Shown here piece by piece: positions 1 to 7,454 of a DNA stretch of 64,000 bases; the stretch's first letter is position 1, and each line of letters opens with the position of its first letter. The stretch lies in assembly GCF_000721705.1 (NCBI RefSeq), contig NZ_JOJL01000037.1:1-64000 (forward strand). Direction: 5' to 3'. The DNA is from Actinoplanes subtropicus (GTDB lineage: Bacteria > Actinomycetota > Actinomycetes > Mycobacteriales > Micromonosporaceae). The position numbers and the translations under genes were made by a program. The notes below the pieces were generated by a model. The model ran no database searches, was not told the DNA's origin, and saw only the letters and a program-made list of their open reading frames with translations.

Positions 1-39
1 GTCCTCCTCGATGGGTACTGGGACACCAAGCCCGCTCAT
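1..39 (-). CDS. Possible 5' end of a gene leaving the window
   Basis: On the minus strand an ATG at position 39 opens 13 codons that run off the left edge without a stop (reads MSGLGVPVPIEED). A purine-rich stretch (GGTGGG) sits just before the ATG. Too little is visible to name a product, and chance is a fair alternative. It would be divergent from the lipoprotein gene at 268. Confidence 0.25.
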   Translation of the reverse strand, partial: MSGLGVPVPIEED

Positions 40-113
40 CCCACCAGGGAGGACGTTCCTTGATCTCAAGCCCCTAATCCTTCGAGGTCTTTCTACGCGT
101 CCGCCTGCCTGCC

Positions 114-144
114 CACCGGGCCGGAGGCCGGGAACGGCCCGGTG
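114..144. terminator. GC-rich hairpin upstream of the lipoprotein gene
   Basis: A perfect 9-bp inverted repeat (CACCGGGCC at 114-122, GGCCCGGTG at 136-144) encloses a 13-nt loop. No T-run follows on either strand. It could be an intrinsic-type terminator or leader structure; the role is inferred from shape only. Confidence 0.35.
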
Positions 145-267
145 TTGCAGGTAGCCGGTCCGCTGCGGCGGGGACTGCGGTTTGTGCGGTTGGGGCGTTG
201 CTCGCCTCGTACGTCCGCATGGTTTTGGTCGTTGAGCGGAGGGGAGCGTGGTAGAGAGGGGGACGCG

Positions 268-852
268 ATGCGGGTCGGGGTCGCGCTGGGAGTGCTGCTC
301 ATGATCGGTGGGTGTGGCCAGGTGGGGGACAAGGTCGACGAGCCGGGGCTGACCGGGGAGTGGAGCACGGCCGGGTGTGCGGTGCCGCGGACGCCGGCCG
401 GGCTGGATGCGGTGATCGACCGGATCGAGGCCACCGGGAAGAGTGAGTTTGCCGCGAGCTTTGCCGGGATCGAGATCGATCAGGCGCGGGTACGGGCGAT
501 CGTCTACCGGGTGCCGTCGGCGGCGTTCGACGACTTCGTGCGGAACGCGGCCGAGGACGCGTGCGTGGTGGTCCGGGACGCCGCTCACTCCACCGAGGAC
601 CTCGCGGCCTGGCACGACCGGGTGCTGGCCGATCTGCCGTTTTGGACGCATCGCGGGGTGCGGATCGTGAGCATCGGCGCCCGGCACGACGGCACGGGGG
701 TCGAGATCGGCGTGCGCGAGGTCGAGGTGGCGCGGCGCGAACTGCTGGCCCGCTACGGCGACCGGGCGCCGCTGATCTTCGTGCCGTCCGATCCGGTACG
801 GCCGCTGCCCGTTCCGACCAGCCGGATCGCGCCGCCGCCCCGGGGAGCCTGA
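268..852 (+). CDS. Putative secreted lipoprotein, function unknown
   Basis: A 194-residue protein. The ATG at 268 is preferred because a purine-rich ribosome site (GAGAGGGGG) lies just upstream and because the protein then begins with a lipoprotein signal: one basic residue, a hydrophobic run, and a lipobox ending at Cys16 (IGGC). The mature part has two further cysteines (in AGCAVPR and DACVVV) that might pair outside the cell. I do not recognise a domain. It should be anchored in the outer face of the membrane. It stands alone, 224 bp before the SDR gene. Confidence 0.7.
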   Translation: MRVGVALGVLLMIGGCGQVGDKVDEPGLTGEWSTAGCAVPRTPAGLDAVIDRIEATGKSEFAASFAGIEIDQARVRAIVYRVPSAAFDDFVRNAAEDACVVVRDAAHSTEDLAAWHDRVLADLPFWTHRGVRIVSIGARHDGTGVEIGVREVEVARRELLARYGDRAPLIFVPSDPVRPLPVPTSRIAPPPRGA

Positions 853-1076
853 CGAGTCCGGCGGTGCGCCACATGGGTGCGATGTTTGCCCCGGCCGACG
901 GAAGGGGGAAGGATCGCGCCATGGTCTTCGACGCCCGCTCAGCAAGCGGAAGCCGTTCCCGGCGCGACGCCACCCGACCCGCCGCCGGTCGCCGCCCTCG
1001 TACCGGTGCGGCCGATGCCGCTTCCGCTTCGTCCGACGAGGAGCCGGTCGAGGCGTCCGAACCCGGGGAGGCGCCC

Positions 1077-1838
1077 GTGACGCTTCGTCTCGACGGCAAG
1101 GTCGCGCTGGTCACCGGGGCGGGCAGCCCCGACGGCATCGGCTATGCGACCGCCCGCCGGCTCCGCGACCTCGGCGCCCGGGTCGCGATCGTCTCCACCA
1201 CGCGGCGCATCCACGATCGGGCCGCCGAGCTGGGTGTCACCGGCTTCGTCGCGGACCTGACCGACGAGGCCGAGGTGGGCGCCCTCGCCGACGCGATCAC
1301 CGACCAGCTCGGCGACGTCGAGGTGCTGGTCAACAACGCCGGCCTGGCGAGCCGGGCGAGTCCCGAGGTGCTGCGGCCGGTCGCCCAGCTCACCTACGAC
1401 GAGTGGAAAGCCGAGATCGACCGCAATTTGAGTACGGCGTTCCTGTGCAGCCGGGCGTTCCAGGGTGCGATGGCCGAGCGCGGCTGGGGCCGGATCGTGA
1501 ATCTCGCGGCCACCGCCGGCCCGGTGAACGCGCTGCCCACCGAGGCGGCCTACGCGGCGGCCAAGGCCGGTGTGGTGGGGCTGACCAGGGCGCTGGCGAT
1601 GGAGCTGGTCGCCGACGGCGTGAACGTCAACTGCGTGGCGCCCGGGACGATCTACACGGCCGCGTCCACGGTCACCGAGATCAAGCAGGGCCTGGGTACG
1701 CCGATCGGACGGCCGGGCACGCCGGACGAGGTGGCGGCGGCGATCGCGTTCCTCTGCTCGCCGGCGGCGTCCTACATCACCGGCCAGATGTTGGTCGTGG
1801 ACGGTGGCAACAGCGTGCGGGAGGCCGAGTTCCGCTGA
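1077..1838 (+). CDS. SDR family oxidoreductase (FabG-like)
   Basis: A 253-residue NAD(P)-dependent short-chain dehydrogenase. Visible hallmarks are the glycine-rich cofactor loop in a slightly expanded form ([10 protein letters not shown], near residues 13-22), NNAG, and the catalytic Tyr-x-x-x-Lys in AAYAAAKAG. The C-terminus [11 protein letters not shown] is typical of 3-oxoacyl-ACP-reductase-like members. Substrate is unknown. The GTG at 1077 has a GGGGAG site 6 bp upstream and starts right before the fold. An in-frame ATG at 921 also has a strong ribosome site (GGGGGAAGG) and would add a 52-residue Arg/Ala/Ser-rich leader; I cannot exclude it. Confidence 0.85.
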   Translation: MTLRLDGKVALVTGAGSPDGIGYATARRLRDLGARVAIVSTTRRIHDRAAELGVTGFVADLTDEAEVGALADAITDQLGDVEVLVNNAGLASRASPEVLRPVAQLTYDEWKAEIDRNLSTAFLCSRAFQGAMAERGWGRIVNLAATAGPVNALPTEAAYAAAKAGVVGLTRALAMELVADGVNVNCVAPGTIYTAASTVTEIKQGLGTPIGRPGTPDEVAAAIAFLCSPAASYITGQMLVVDGGNSVREAEFR

Positions 1839-1841
1839 GTC

Positions 1842-1882
1842 TCAGGGCCGGCCGGCCGGCGGCTGGTCCGGCCGGCCCCTGA
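1842..1882. terminator. Bidirectional terminator between convergent genes
   Basis: A long GC-rich inverted repeat lies between the SDR stop (1838) and the stop of the minus-strand gene (1886). Arms begin TCAGGGCCGGCCGG and end CCGGCCGGCCCCTGA, with a one-base bulge. The position between two convergent stops supports a shared terminator. Confidence 0.65.
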
Positions 1883-1885
1883 TCA

Positions 1886-2404
1886 CTACGTGCCTGTGTG
1901 CGTCGCGGCGCCACCGACGACGGCGATCACCACGATCAGGTAGATGGCGCAGGCCACCAGGCCGAGGCCGGTGAGGATGTAGCCCAGCACCAGGCCGGCG
2001 GTGGCCAGGCCCTCGCCCTGCTCGCCGCTCTGCCGGATCTGCTTCTTGGCGATGTGGCCCATCACGATCGCGGCCGGCGCGAAGACGAACGCGAACACCA
2101 GCGCCAGGATCGCGAGGGTGTTGGTGGCGGCCACCGGCGCGTAGCCGAGGGCGCCGTAGCCCGCAGCCCCGTAGCCGGGGGTGCCGTAGCCGGGGGCGCT
2201 GTAGCCATAGCCCTGCGGCTGCTGCTGGTAGGCCGCCGGCTGGTCGTAGGGCTGCCCGGTGGTCGGCTGCCCATACGGCTGGCCGCTCGCCGGGGGCTGA
2301 CCGTAGGGCTGCCCGCTGGACGGCGCGTTCGGGTCGTAGGGCTGACCGTACGGCTGCTGCGGCTGATATGGGTCCGGCGTGCCGCCGGGGGGCGGATAAG
2401 TCAT
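1886..2404 (-). CDS. DUF4190-type membrane protein with a Pro/Gln/Tyr-rich head
   Basis: A 172-residue protein. The first about 95 residues are a low-complexity cytoplasmic head built of repeated PYGQP and GYG units. The C-terminal half has two membrane segments (around LAILALVFAFVFAPAAIVMG and the final ILTGLGLVACAIYLIVVIAV) with the conserved HIAKKQIRQSGEQGEGLATAGLVLGY-like linker of the DUF4190 family split here as two halves. The ATG at 2404 has a strong GAGGAGG site. Function is unknown for the family; it sits alone, convergent with the SDR gene. Confidence 0.85.
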   Translation of the reverse strand: MTYPPPGGTPDPYQPQQPYGQPYDPNAPSSGQPYGQPPASGQPYGQPTTGQPYDQPAAYQQQPQGYGYSAPGYGTPGYGAAGYGALGYAPVAATNTLAILALVFAFVFAPAAIVMGHIAKKQIRQSGEQGEGLATAGLVLGYILTGLGLVACAIYLIVVIAVVGGAATHTGT

Positions 2405-2502
2405 CAGGTCCTCCTCGTTCCCCGGCACCGTACCGGCAGCCGGCGAGGCGCGGACACGTCCGGCGCGCACATCCCGGGAAGCGACGCCTATCGGACTCCC
2501 GG

Positions 2503-2910
2503 TCAGGGCAGTTTTGTCAGGCCGCCGACCGCTCGCTCGACGGCGAGGCAGCGGTCCTCGACGTAGTCGATGCCGGCCTCCTCGGCGAGCCGCCGCGCCT
2601 CGGCCGACACGATGCCGCTCTGCAGCCACACTGCTGGCGCCTTGATCGCGATCGCCTGCCGCACCACCTCGACCGCGTCACGGGCCGGCCGGAAGATGTC
2701 GACCAGGTCGACCGGCTCCCCGATGTCGGCCAGCGTCGGCACCGTCTTGACGCCGAAGACCTCGTCGACGAACGGGTTGACCGGGATGATCCGCCAGCCG
2801 TGCCGCAGCATCTGCTGCGGGACGGTATGCGCGGGCTTGAACGGGTCACGCGAAGCCCCGACCACGGCGATGACGTTGGCCTCCGACAGGATCTGCTGTG
2901 CACTTCTCAT
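2503..2910 (-). CDS. CoA-binding (YccU-type) protein
   Basis: A 135-residue single-domain Rossmann protein of the CoA-binding family. The N-terminal VIAVVGASRDPFKPAH stretch is the nucleotide-binding turn, and IIPVNPFVDEVFG is the second family signature. Length fits the free-standing YccU type rather than succinyl-CoA synthetase. The physiological role of this family is not settled. It follows the radical SAM gene on the same strand by 40 bp and may be co-transcribed with it. Confidence 0.85.
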   Translation of the reverse strand: MRSAQQILSEANVIAVVGASRDPFKPAHTVPQQMLRHGWRIIPVNPFVDEVFGVKTVPTLADIGEPVDLVDIFRPARDAVEVVRQAIAIKAPAVWLQSGIVSAEARRLAEEAGIDYVEDRCLAVERAVGGLTKLP

Positions 2911-2950
2911 GTCATCGACTGTAGTTATCGACCGTAGTTACCGGCTCCTC

Positions 2951-4885
2951 TCACAGCAGCGTCAGTTGCTTGGGCTCGGGCTGGTCGCTCCCGCGTGCCG
3001 GGCCGACATCGCGGGCCTGGACCGGGTCGGGGCGGTGCAGACCGTGCCGGCGCGCCGCCATCCGCACCCGGGCGCCGATCTCGGCCTGGTAGGTCTCGGG
3101 CAGGTAGGAGCCGTCGCCGTAGAGCTCGCGGTAGCGCGGGGCCAGCGCCGGGTGGGTGCGGGTGAGCCAGGCCGCATACCACTCCCGGGCGCCGCGCCGC
3201 AGGTGCAGCGGGATCGGGCTGACCCCGGCGGCGCCCGCCGCGGCGATGGCGGCCACCGTCTCGTCGATCGACTCGTCGGTGTCGGTGAGGCCGGGCAGGA
3301 CCGGCGCCATCAGCACGCTCACCGCGAAGCCGGCGTCGGTCAGCCGGCGCACCACCTCGAGCCGCCGGCGCGGGCTGGGGGTACCCGACTCGACCGAGCG
3401 CCAGATCGACTCGTCGACGAAGCCGACCGAGACCGCCAGCCCGACCCGGGTCACCTCGGCGGCCTGCTTGAGCAGGTCGAGGTCGCGCAGGATCAGCGTG
3501 CCCTTGGTCAGGATCGAGAACGGGTTGGCGTGGTCGCGCAGCGCGGCCAGGATTTCCGGCATCAAGCGATACCGGCCCTCGGCGCGCTGGTAGACATCCA
3601 CATTCGTGCCCATCGCGATCGGGGCGCCGGACCAGCGCGGCGCGGCCAGCTCCCGGCGGATCAGCTCGCCCGCGTTGACCTTGACGACGATCTTGGTGTC
3701 GAAGTCGTGGCCGGCGTCGAGATCGAGATACGTATGGGTGTGCCGGGCGAAGCAGTTGTGGCTGACCACCCCGTCGGCGATGAAGTCGCTGGTGCCGGTG
3801 GTGATGTCGTAGAGCGGGAGGGTGAGCCCGAGATCCTCGATGTCGGCCACCGCGAGCTCGCGGCTGCTGCGCACGCCCACGCCGGAGGCATCGAGCCGGG
3901 CGCCGTCGACGCCGGTGAGGTGCCGGAAGCGCAGGGCGGCCCACAGGTCACGGTCGATCTCGACGGTGCCGGCGGCGCCCGGCCGGGTGGTGACCGGCGC
4001 CCGGCTCGGCAGGCCGAGCCGGGTGAGCGCGTCGGTGACCCGGCGGAGGAACATCTGGTCGGCGCAGGTGAAGGTGACGGCGAGCCGGTCGGCCCGGCCG
4101 GTCGAGCCGAACGCGCCGGCCAGGAAGCCGCGATACCACCCCGGGGTGGGCTGCTCGGGCCAGCGCAGGGCCTCGTGCAGCGGGAGGTCTTCCAGATAGC
4201 CGTCGGCGCGGACCCATGCGTCGCCCTCACGGCCGCTGTGGCCACCCATAGCCGCGTCGCCGCGGATCAGGCCGCAGAGGAAGCCGGCCTGATATTCCGG
4301 CGTCTCCTTGGGCGGCTCGGCGAAGTGGCCGACGCCGAACATCAGGTCGCCGACCGCTAGCGCGGGCTGGTGTGGCTCGGCCGGGCTGACATGCCGCCAG
4401 CCGCGGTCGGTCAGGAAGCGGTGATCGCCGCTGGCGACCAGCCGGGTGCCGTCGGCCAGGGTGACGCGGAAGGCGGGTTTCCGCGTCGTCCAGTGGTCGA
4501 GGACGGTGGTCGGCACATACCGCCGGCAGGCGCCGGCGCCCATCGTGCCCATGATGGCGTCGCCCGGGCGCAGCTCGGCGAGGGGGCGGGTGGTGCCGTC
4601 AGCCATCAGGATCGGGGTGTCGCCGGCCAGGCAATACGAGCAGGCGTGCGAACAGCCGCGATAGGGATTGACGGTCCACTCGAAGGGGACCCGGGACTGG
4701 CCCGGCACCCGGTTGATCAGGCTTTTCGCCCGGATCTCGTAGAACGTCATGCCGGCGAAGCCGGGAGTCTCGAAGGTGCGGACCGTGGCGCCGGGCAGCG
4801 CCAGCGGCAGGGGTGGAGCCGCCGGCGCTGCCCTGTCCAGGAGCGAGTCGCCGTCGTGGGGAGCCGACAGGTTGGACCATCGCAT
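2951..4885 (-). CDS. Intein-containing Rv2578c family radical SAM protein
   Basis: A 644-residue precursor. The host protein (residues 1-84 and 378-644, about 351 residues after splicing) belongs to the Rv2578c group of radical SAM enzymes, related to COG1533 (SplB-like). The [4Fe-4S] motif Cys-x3-Cys-x2-Cys is made from C78, C82 and C378; the 293-residue insert lies directly before the third cysteine. Downstream parts such as THTYLDLDAGHDFDTKI and VLMAPVLPGLTDTDESI are family-like. The substrate is unknown. The ATG at 4885 lies 10 bp after a consensus LexA box, pointing to DNA-damage control. The protein cannot bind its cluster until the intein is removed. Confidence 0.92.
   Translation of the reverse strand: MRWSNLSAPHDGDSLLDRAAPAAPPLPLALPGATVRTFETPGFAGMTFYEIRAKSLINRVPGQSRVPFEWTVNPYRGCSHACSYCLAGDTPILMADGTTRPLAELRPGDAIMGTMGAGACRRYVPTTVLDHWTTRKPAFRVTLADGTRLVASGDHRFLTDRGWRHVSPAEPHQPALAVGDLMFGVGHFAEPPKETPEYQAGFLCGLIRGDAAMGGHSGREGDAWVRADGYLEDLPLHEALRWPEQPTPGWYRGFLAGAFGSTGRADRLAVTFTCADQMFLRRVTDALTRLGLPSRAPVTTRPGAAGTVEIDRDLWAALRFRHLTGVDGARLDASGVGVRSSRELAVADIEDLGLTLPLYDITTGTSDFIADGVVSHNCFARHTHTYLDLDAGHDFDTKIVVKVNAGELIRRELAAPRWSGAPIAMGTNVDVYQRAEGRYRLMPEILAALRDHANPFSILTKGTLILRDLDLLKQAAEVTRVGLAVSVGFVDESIWRSVESGTPSPRRRLEVVRRLTDAGFAVSVLMAPVLPGLTDTDESIDETVAAIAAAGAAGVSPIPLHLRRGAREWYAAWLTRTHPALAPRYRELYGDGSYLPETYQAEIGARVRMAARRHGLHRPDPVQARDVGPARGSDQPEPKQLTLL
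3755..4633 (-). other. Intein in the radical SAM gene, with a LAGLIDADG-like endonuclease domain
   Basis: Codes for residues 85-377 of the radical SAM precursor. It starts with Cys1 (block A, CLAGDTPILMADG), has a block-B-like SGDH with His155 (Ser in place of the usual Thr), a block F-like LPLYDITTGTSDFIADG and ends VVSHN followed by extein Cys378. These are the residues needed for protein splicing. The middle holds two LAGLIDADG-like motifs: LCGLIRGDA (203-211, acid D210 kept) and LAGAFGSTG (255-263, the usual acid replaced by Thr262). The second motif is therefore degenerate, and the homing endonuclease may be inactive while splicing is likely intact. Confidence 0.9.
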
Positions 4886-4894
4886 GGCGATGAT

Positions 4895-4910
4895 TCGAAC
4901 ACATGTTCGA
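4895..4910. promoter_or_regulatory. LexA/SOS box
   Basis: Sequence TCGAAC-ACAT-GTTCGA, a perfect match to the mycobacterial/actinobacterial LexA consensus TCGAAC-N4-GTTCGA. It ends 10 bp before the ATG of the radical SAM gene, where repressor binding would block transcription or early elongation. Sequence and position are seen directly; LexA control is inferred. Confidence 0.8.
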
Positions 4911-4956
4911 TCTCGTTGTCCACTCGGTTGCGGCGTGTCGCCCGAGATGGCGAAAC

Positions 4957-4985
4957 GGCCCGCGGACCGGGCCGGTCCGCGGGCC
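4957..4985 (-). terminator. Terminator after thioredoxin gene
   Basis: A perfect 12-bp GC stem (GGCCCGCGGACC at 4957-4968 and its complement at 4974-4985) with a 5-nt loop, 16 bp beyond the thioredoxin stop. It would insulate the SOS-controlled radical SAM gene from read-through. Confidence 0.7.
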
Positions 4986-5001
4986 TGGGGCTATGCCCGG
5001 G

Positions 5002-5364
5002 TCAGTGGCTGTGCGCCGCGAGCTGCTTGCGGACGTCGTCCATGTCGAGCTTCTCGACCTGCTCGATCAGGTTCTCCAGCGCCGACTCGGGGAGCGCGCC
5101 GGGCTGCGAGAAGACGATGACGCCGTCCCGGATCGCCATGATGGTCGGGATCGAGCGGATGTCGAACTTGGCCGCGATCGCCTGCTCGGCCTCGGTGTCG
5201 ACCTTGCCGAAGGTGATCTCGGTGTGCTTCTCCGAGGAGCGCTCGTAGGTCGGCGCGAAGCGCACACACGGGCCGCACCAGCTTGCCCAGAAGTCGACCA
5301 GGACGATGCCGTCCCTGTTGGTGACCTCGTCGAAGTTCTCAGCGGTCAACGCAACCGTCGCCAT
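5002..5364 (-). CDS. trxA: Thioredoxin
   Basis: A 120-residue cytoplasmic thioredoxin, the dithiol reductant for ribonucleotide reductase and oxidised proteins. The active site WCGPC is present in FWASWCGPCVRF, followed by the cis-Pro loop RSIPT. The ATG at 5364 is preferred over longer frames because a GGAGA site precedes it and the first residues MATVALTAENF match the start of the fold. Monocistronic, with a clear terminator at 4957-4985. Confidence 0.95.
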   Translation of the reverse strand: MATVALTAENFDEVTNRDGIVLVDFWASWCGPCVRFAPTYERSSEKHTEITFGKVDTEAEQAIAAKFDIRSIPTIMAIRDGVIVFSQPGALPESALENLIEQVEKLDMDDVRKQLAAHSH

Positions 5365-5517
5365 GATGTCTCCAGTCCGCGGGAAAATTGGCTTGCGTGC
5401 CTTGAAACCTCTCGTCCCCCTTCGCCATTCCCGTTCCCGGGCGGCGAACACGTGTCCTGCGGCACGATTTCGGAACGCGGTGTGGGCCTCAGGCCACCCA
5501 TCGTAACGATAAGTAGG

Positions 5518-5529
5518 GAGAGCGCTCTC
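5518..5529. promoter_or_regulatory. LacI-family-like operator palindrome
   Basis: GAGAGCGCTCTC is a perfect 12-bp palindrome with the central GAGCGCTC seen in actinobacterial sugar-repressor sites such as the CebR/CelR box TGGGAGCGCTCCCA. It lies 153 bp upstream of the thioredoxin start. No sugar gene is adjacent, so the regulator is unknown. Confidence 0.4.
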
Positions 5530-5645
5530 ATTTCCGGAGCACGTTGTGACCCCGGTTTTGCAGCGAGAATCACTCCCCGTTTCCGGCGCACCGGCGCTGG
5601 CCTGCGTCACCGGCCGTACCAGTGAAAATAGTTAATAAACCTAAA

Positions 5646-5661
5646 TGTGACTTGCCTCACA
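5646..5661. promoter_or_regulatory. CRP/GlxR-type binding site
   Basis: TGTGA-CTTGCC-TCACA matches the CRP-family consensus TGTGA-N6-TCACA exactly, and the symmetry extends one base on each side (A...T). It is 128 bp upstream of the TrmH start and 282 bp upstream of trxA. Regulation by cAMP-CRP is inferred from the motif. Confidence 0.6.
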
Positions 5662-5788
5662 TCTGAAAGACCTTCACATAGATACGGACGGTAAGGCAGA
5701 CTGGCGGACATCAGAGCGTGGGCGGCGGGTGCCGGGGAGGGCCCCGCCGCTCATTGCGTCTCCACCCGTCTGGGTAGCGTATCCGCAC

Positions 5789-6421
5789 ATGATTGCCGGT
5801 GAGGACGAGTCGCTGCAGGTGGGCGTCGGGCCCTGGGTGGGAGCGTGGCCATCCGATCCGCGGTACGACCCGGAATTGCTCGCGCAGGGTGACCGCCGCA
5901 ATGTCGTGGACCGTTACCGGTATTGGCGCCGCGAGGCCGTCGTCGCCGATCTGGACACCCGCCGGCACGACTTCCACGTCGCGATCGAGAACTGGCAGCA
6001 CGACCTCAACATCGGGACCGTGGTGCGCAACGCCAACGCGTTCCTCGCCGCCGAGGTGCACATCGTCGGGCTGCGCAAGTGGAACCGGCGCGGCGCCATG
6101 GTCACCGATCGCTACCAGCACGTCCGGCACCACCCGACCATCGACGAGTTCGTGGCCTGGGCGGCCGGTCTCGATCTCCCGGTGATCGGGATCGACAACC
6201 TGCCCGGCTCGCGCCCGATGGAGACCGTCACCCTGCCCCGCCGGTGCGTGCTGCTCTTCGGTCAGGAGGGCCCGGGGCTCTCGGCCACCGCCCGCGCCGC
6301 GTGCAGCCAATTGTTCTCGATCGCCCAGTATGGGTCGACCCGGTCGATCAACGCGGGCGTGGCCAGCGGCATCGCGATGCACGCCTGGGTTCGCGCGCAC
6401 GCCGGACCCCCGCCGGAGTGA
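5789..6421 (+). CDS. TrmH/SpoU-family RNA 2'-O-methyltransferase
   Basis: A 210-residue SPOUT-fold methyltransferase that moves a methyl group from SAM to a ribose 2'-OH in tRNA or rRNA. Three signatures are visible: NIGTVVRNANAF (motif 1), LLFGQEGPGLS (motif 2) and the C-terminal IAQYGSTRSINAGVASGIAMHAW (motif 3), which together form the trefoil-knot cofactor site. There is no extra substrate-binding domain, so the exact RNA target cannot be told. The ATG at 5789 begins the recognisable protein; a longer frame from 5729 lacks a ribosome site. Confidence 0.88.
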   Translation: MIAGEDESLQVGVGPWVGAWPSDPRYDPELLAQGDRRNVVDRYRYWRREAVVADLDTRRHDFHVAIENWQHDLNIGTVVRNANAFLAAEVHIVGLRKWNRRGAMVTDRYQHVRHHPTIDEFVAWAAGLDLPVIGIDNLPGSRPMETVTLPRRCVLLFGQEGPGLSATARAACSQLFSIAQYGSTRSINAGVASGIAMHAWVRAHAGPPPE

Positions 6422-6474
6422 TTCCCCGGGTTCTGCGGATCCGCTTGACGAGGGCTCCCCCGACCCGCACGGTT

Positions 6475-7155
6475 ATGTGTGTGGGTGTCACGGTGAGTTG
6501 CCCCAGGTGCGGTGCGCACGTCCGGAAGCCGGATCTGATGCACAGCGACTGGCGCTGTGACAACTGCGGCGACGTTCCGCCCTTCCATGTGGCCGAGCAC
6601 ATCAGCGCCGAGATCGTCGAGAGCATGCTGCGCCAGCGCACCCCGCGGTCGGAGAAGGTGCCGTTCTGGTGCCCGTGGCCGCTGCCGGCCGGCTGGATGG
6701 TGACCGGTGTCGGCTGGGCGGGTGACGACCGGATGGGTGTCCGCGCGAGCGCGCTCTCCTGCAGCGGCCCGGAGCCCCTCGGCGGCGGACCGGCCGATGT
6801 GGTCCTGATCGCCGAACTTCCGGGCGTCGGCCTGGGCACCCGTTTTGCCGGAATTCCCGGCATCGACCCCGGCTATTTGATCAGCGAGGCGCTCGCCGAA
6901 CCCCACGGACATGCCGGCCCGCATGCCAAGATCAAAGCGGCCGGTCACCCCACTCCACTGTGGTGCGTCAAGTCCCCGGAGGATCGAAGCGCTTACGTGA
7001 GTGAGGCAAAAGGAATGTGGCTCTATGCGGTAGCGTGGCCGGCAAGCGCGGGCTACTTCCTCGCGGAGCATGTCGTCCTGCACGACCTCTCCGAGGGGGT
7101 GCCGCCCGAGCTTGTGTACGGAGCGCCGTCGCCGTACCTGCACGGCCGTGCCTGA
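6475..7155 (+). CDS. DUF6758 family protein with a zinc-ribbon head
   Basis: A 226-residue protein conserved in actinobacteria, function unknown. The N-terminus has a zinc ribbon made of CPRCG and CDNCG. The body contains a conserved PFWCPWPLPAGWMVTGVGWAGDD stretch split across the family core and ends PSPYLHGRA. Start choice is uncertain: ATG 6475, or in-frame GTGs at 6481 and 6493, the last giving a protein that begins at the zinc ribbon. It follows TrmH by 53 bp and precedes the 52-aa membrane protein and PH-domain genes on the same strand. Confidence 0.8.
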   Translation: MCVGVTVSCPRCGAHVRKPDLMHSDWRCDNCGDVPPFHVAEHISAEIVESMLRQRTPRSEKVPFWCPWPLPAGWMVTGVGWAGDDRMGVRASALSCSGPEPLGGGPADVVLIAELPGVGLGTRFAGIPGIDPGYLISEALAEPHGHAGPHAKIKAAGHPTPLWCVKSPEDRSAYVSEAKGMWLYAVAWPASAGYFLAEHVVLHDLSEGVPPELVYGAPSPYLHGRA

Positions 7156-7286
7156 AAATTGAGGCCTGACCTGCGGATACGGTATAGGCTTTTCGGTCAC
7201 ATTGTTCACACCGAGCGACGAAGCTGATACCGTCAGTACTGCCGCGGCGCTGACCGTCACCCGCACCCACAGGAGAAGGCCCCGCC

Positions 7287-7445
7287 ATGATCAAGAAGGT
7301 TCTCACCTGGCTTGGTGTCGCGTTTTTGATCTTTTTCATCGCCTTCAACCCGAACTCGGCGGCGGATGTCTTCGCCTCCCTCGGAGGGACGATCGCCGAT
7401 ATTGCTCGGGGATTCGGCCAGTTCTTCACGAACCTCGTCGCTTAG
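7287..7445 (+). CDS. 52-residue single-pass membrane protein
   Basis: Short gene with a strong AGGAGAAGG site at 7271-7279 and ATG at 7287. It starts MIKKVLTWLG, has one membrane helix (VAFLIFFIAFN) and an amphipathic tail with DVFASLGGTIADIARGFGQF. Proteins of this size and pattern recur in actinobacteria upstream of PH-domain genes, as here (9 bp gap to the PH gene). Codon third positions are G/C-rich. Function unknown; co-expression with the PH protein is likely. Confidence 0.8.
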   Translation: MIKKVLTWLGVAFLIFFIAFNPNSAADVFASLGGTIADIARGFGQFFTNLVA

Positions 7446-7454
7446 CATCTGTAC

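Larger units (their letters stand above)
5365..5788. other. 424-bp regulatory gap between trxA and TrmH
   Basis: No convincing gene. It is less GC-rich than its surroundings around 5625-5690. It holds an 11-bp inverted repeat ATCGTAACGAT at 5500-5510, a perfect 12-bp palindrome at 5518-5529 and a CRP-type site at 5646-5661. It serves two divergent genes. Confidence 0.7.

Noticed and set aside
2570..4360. 596-codon plus-strand frame
   Set aside because: Antisense to the radical SAM gene and its intein; composition is that of a shadow frame.
2951..4885. Frameshift or pseudogene in the radical SAM gene
   Set aside because: The interruption of the cysteine motif is fully explained by an in-frame intein with intact splice residues.
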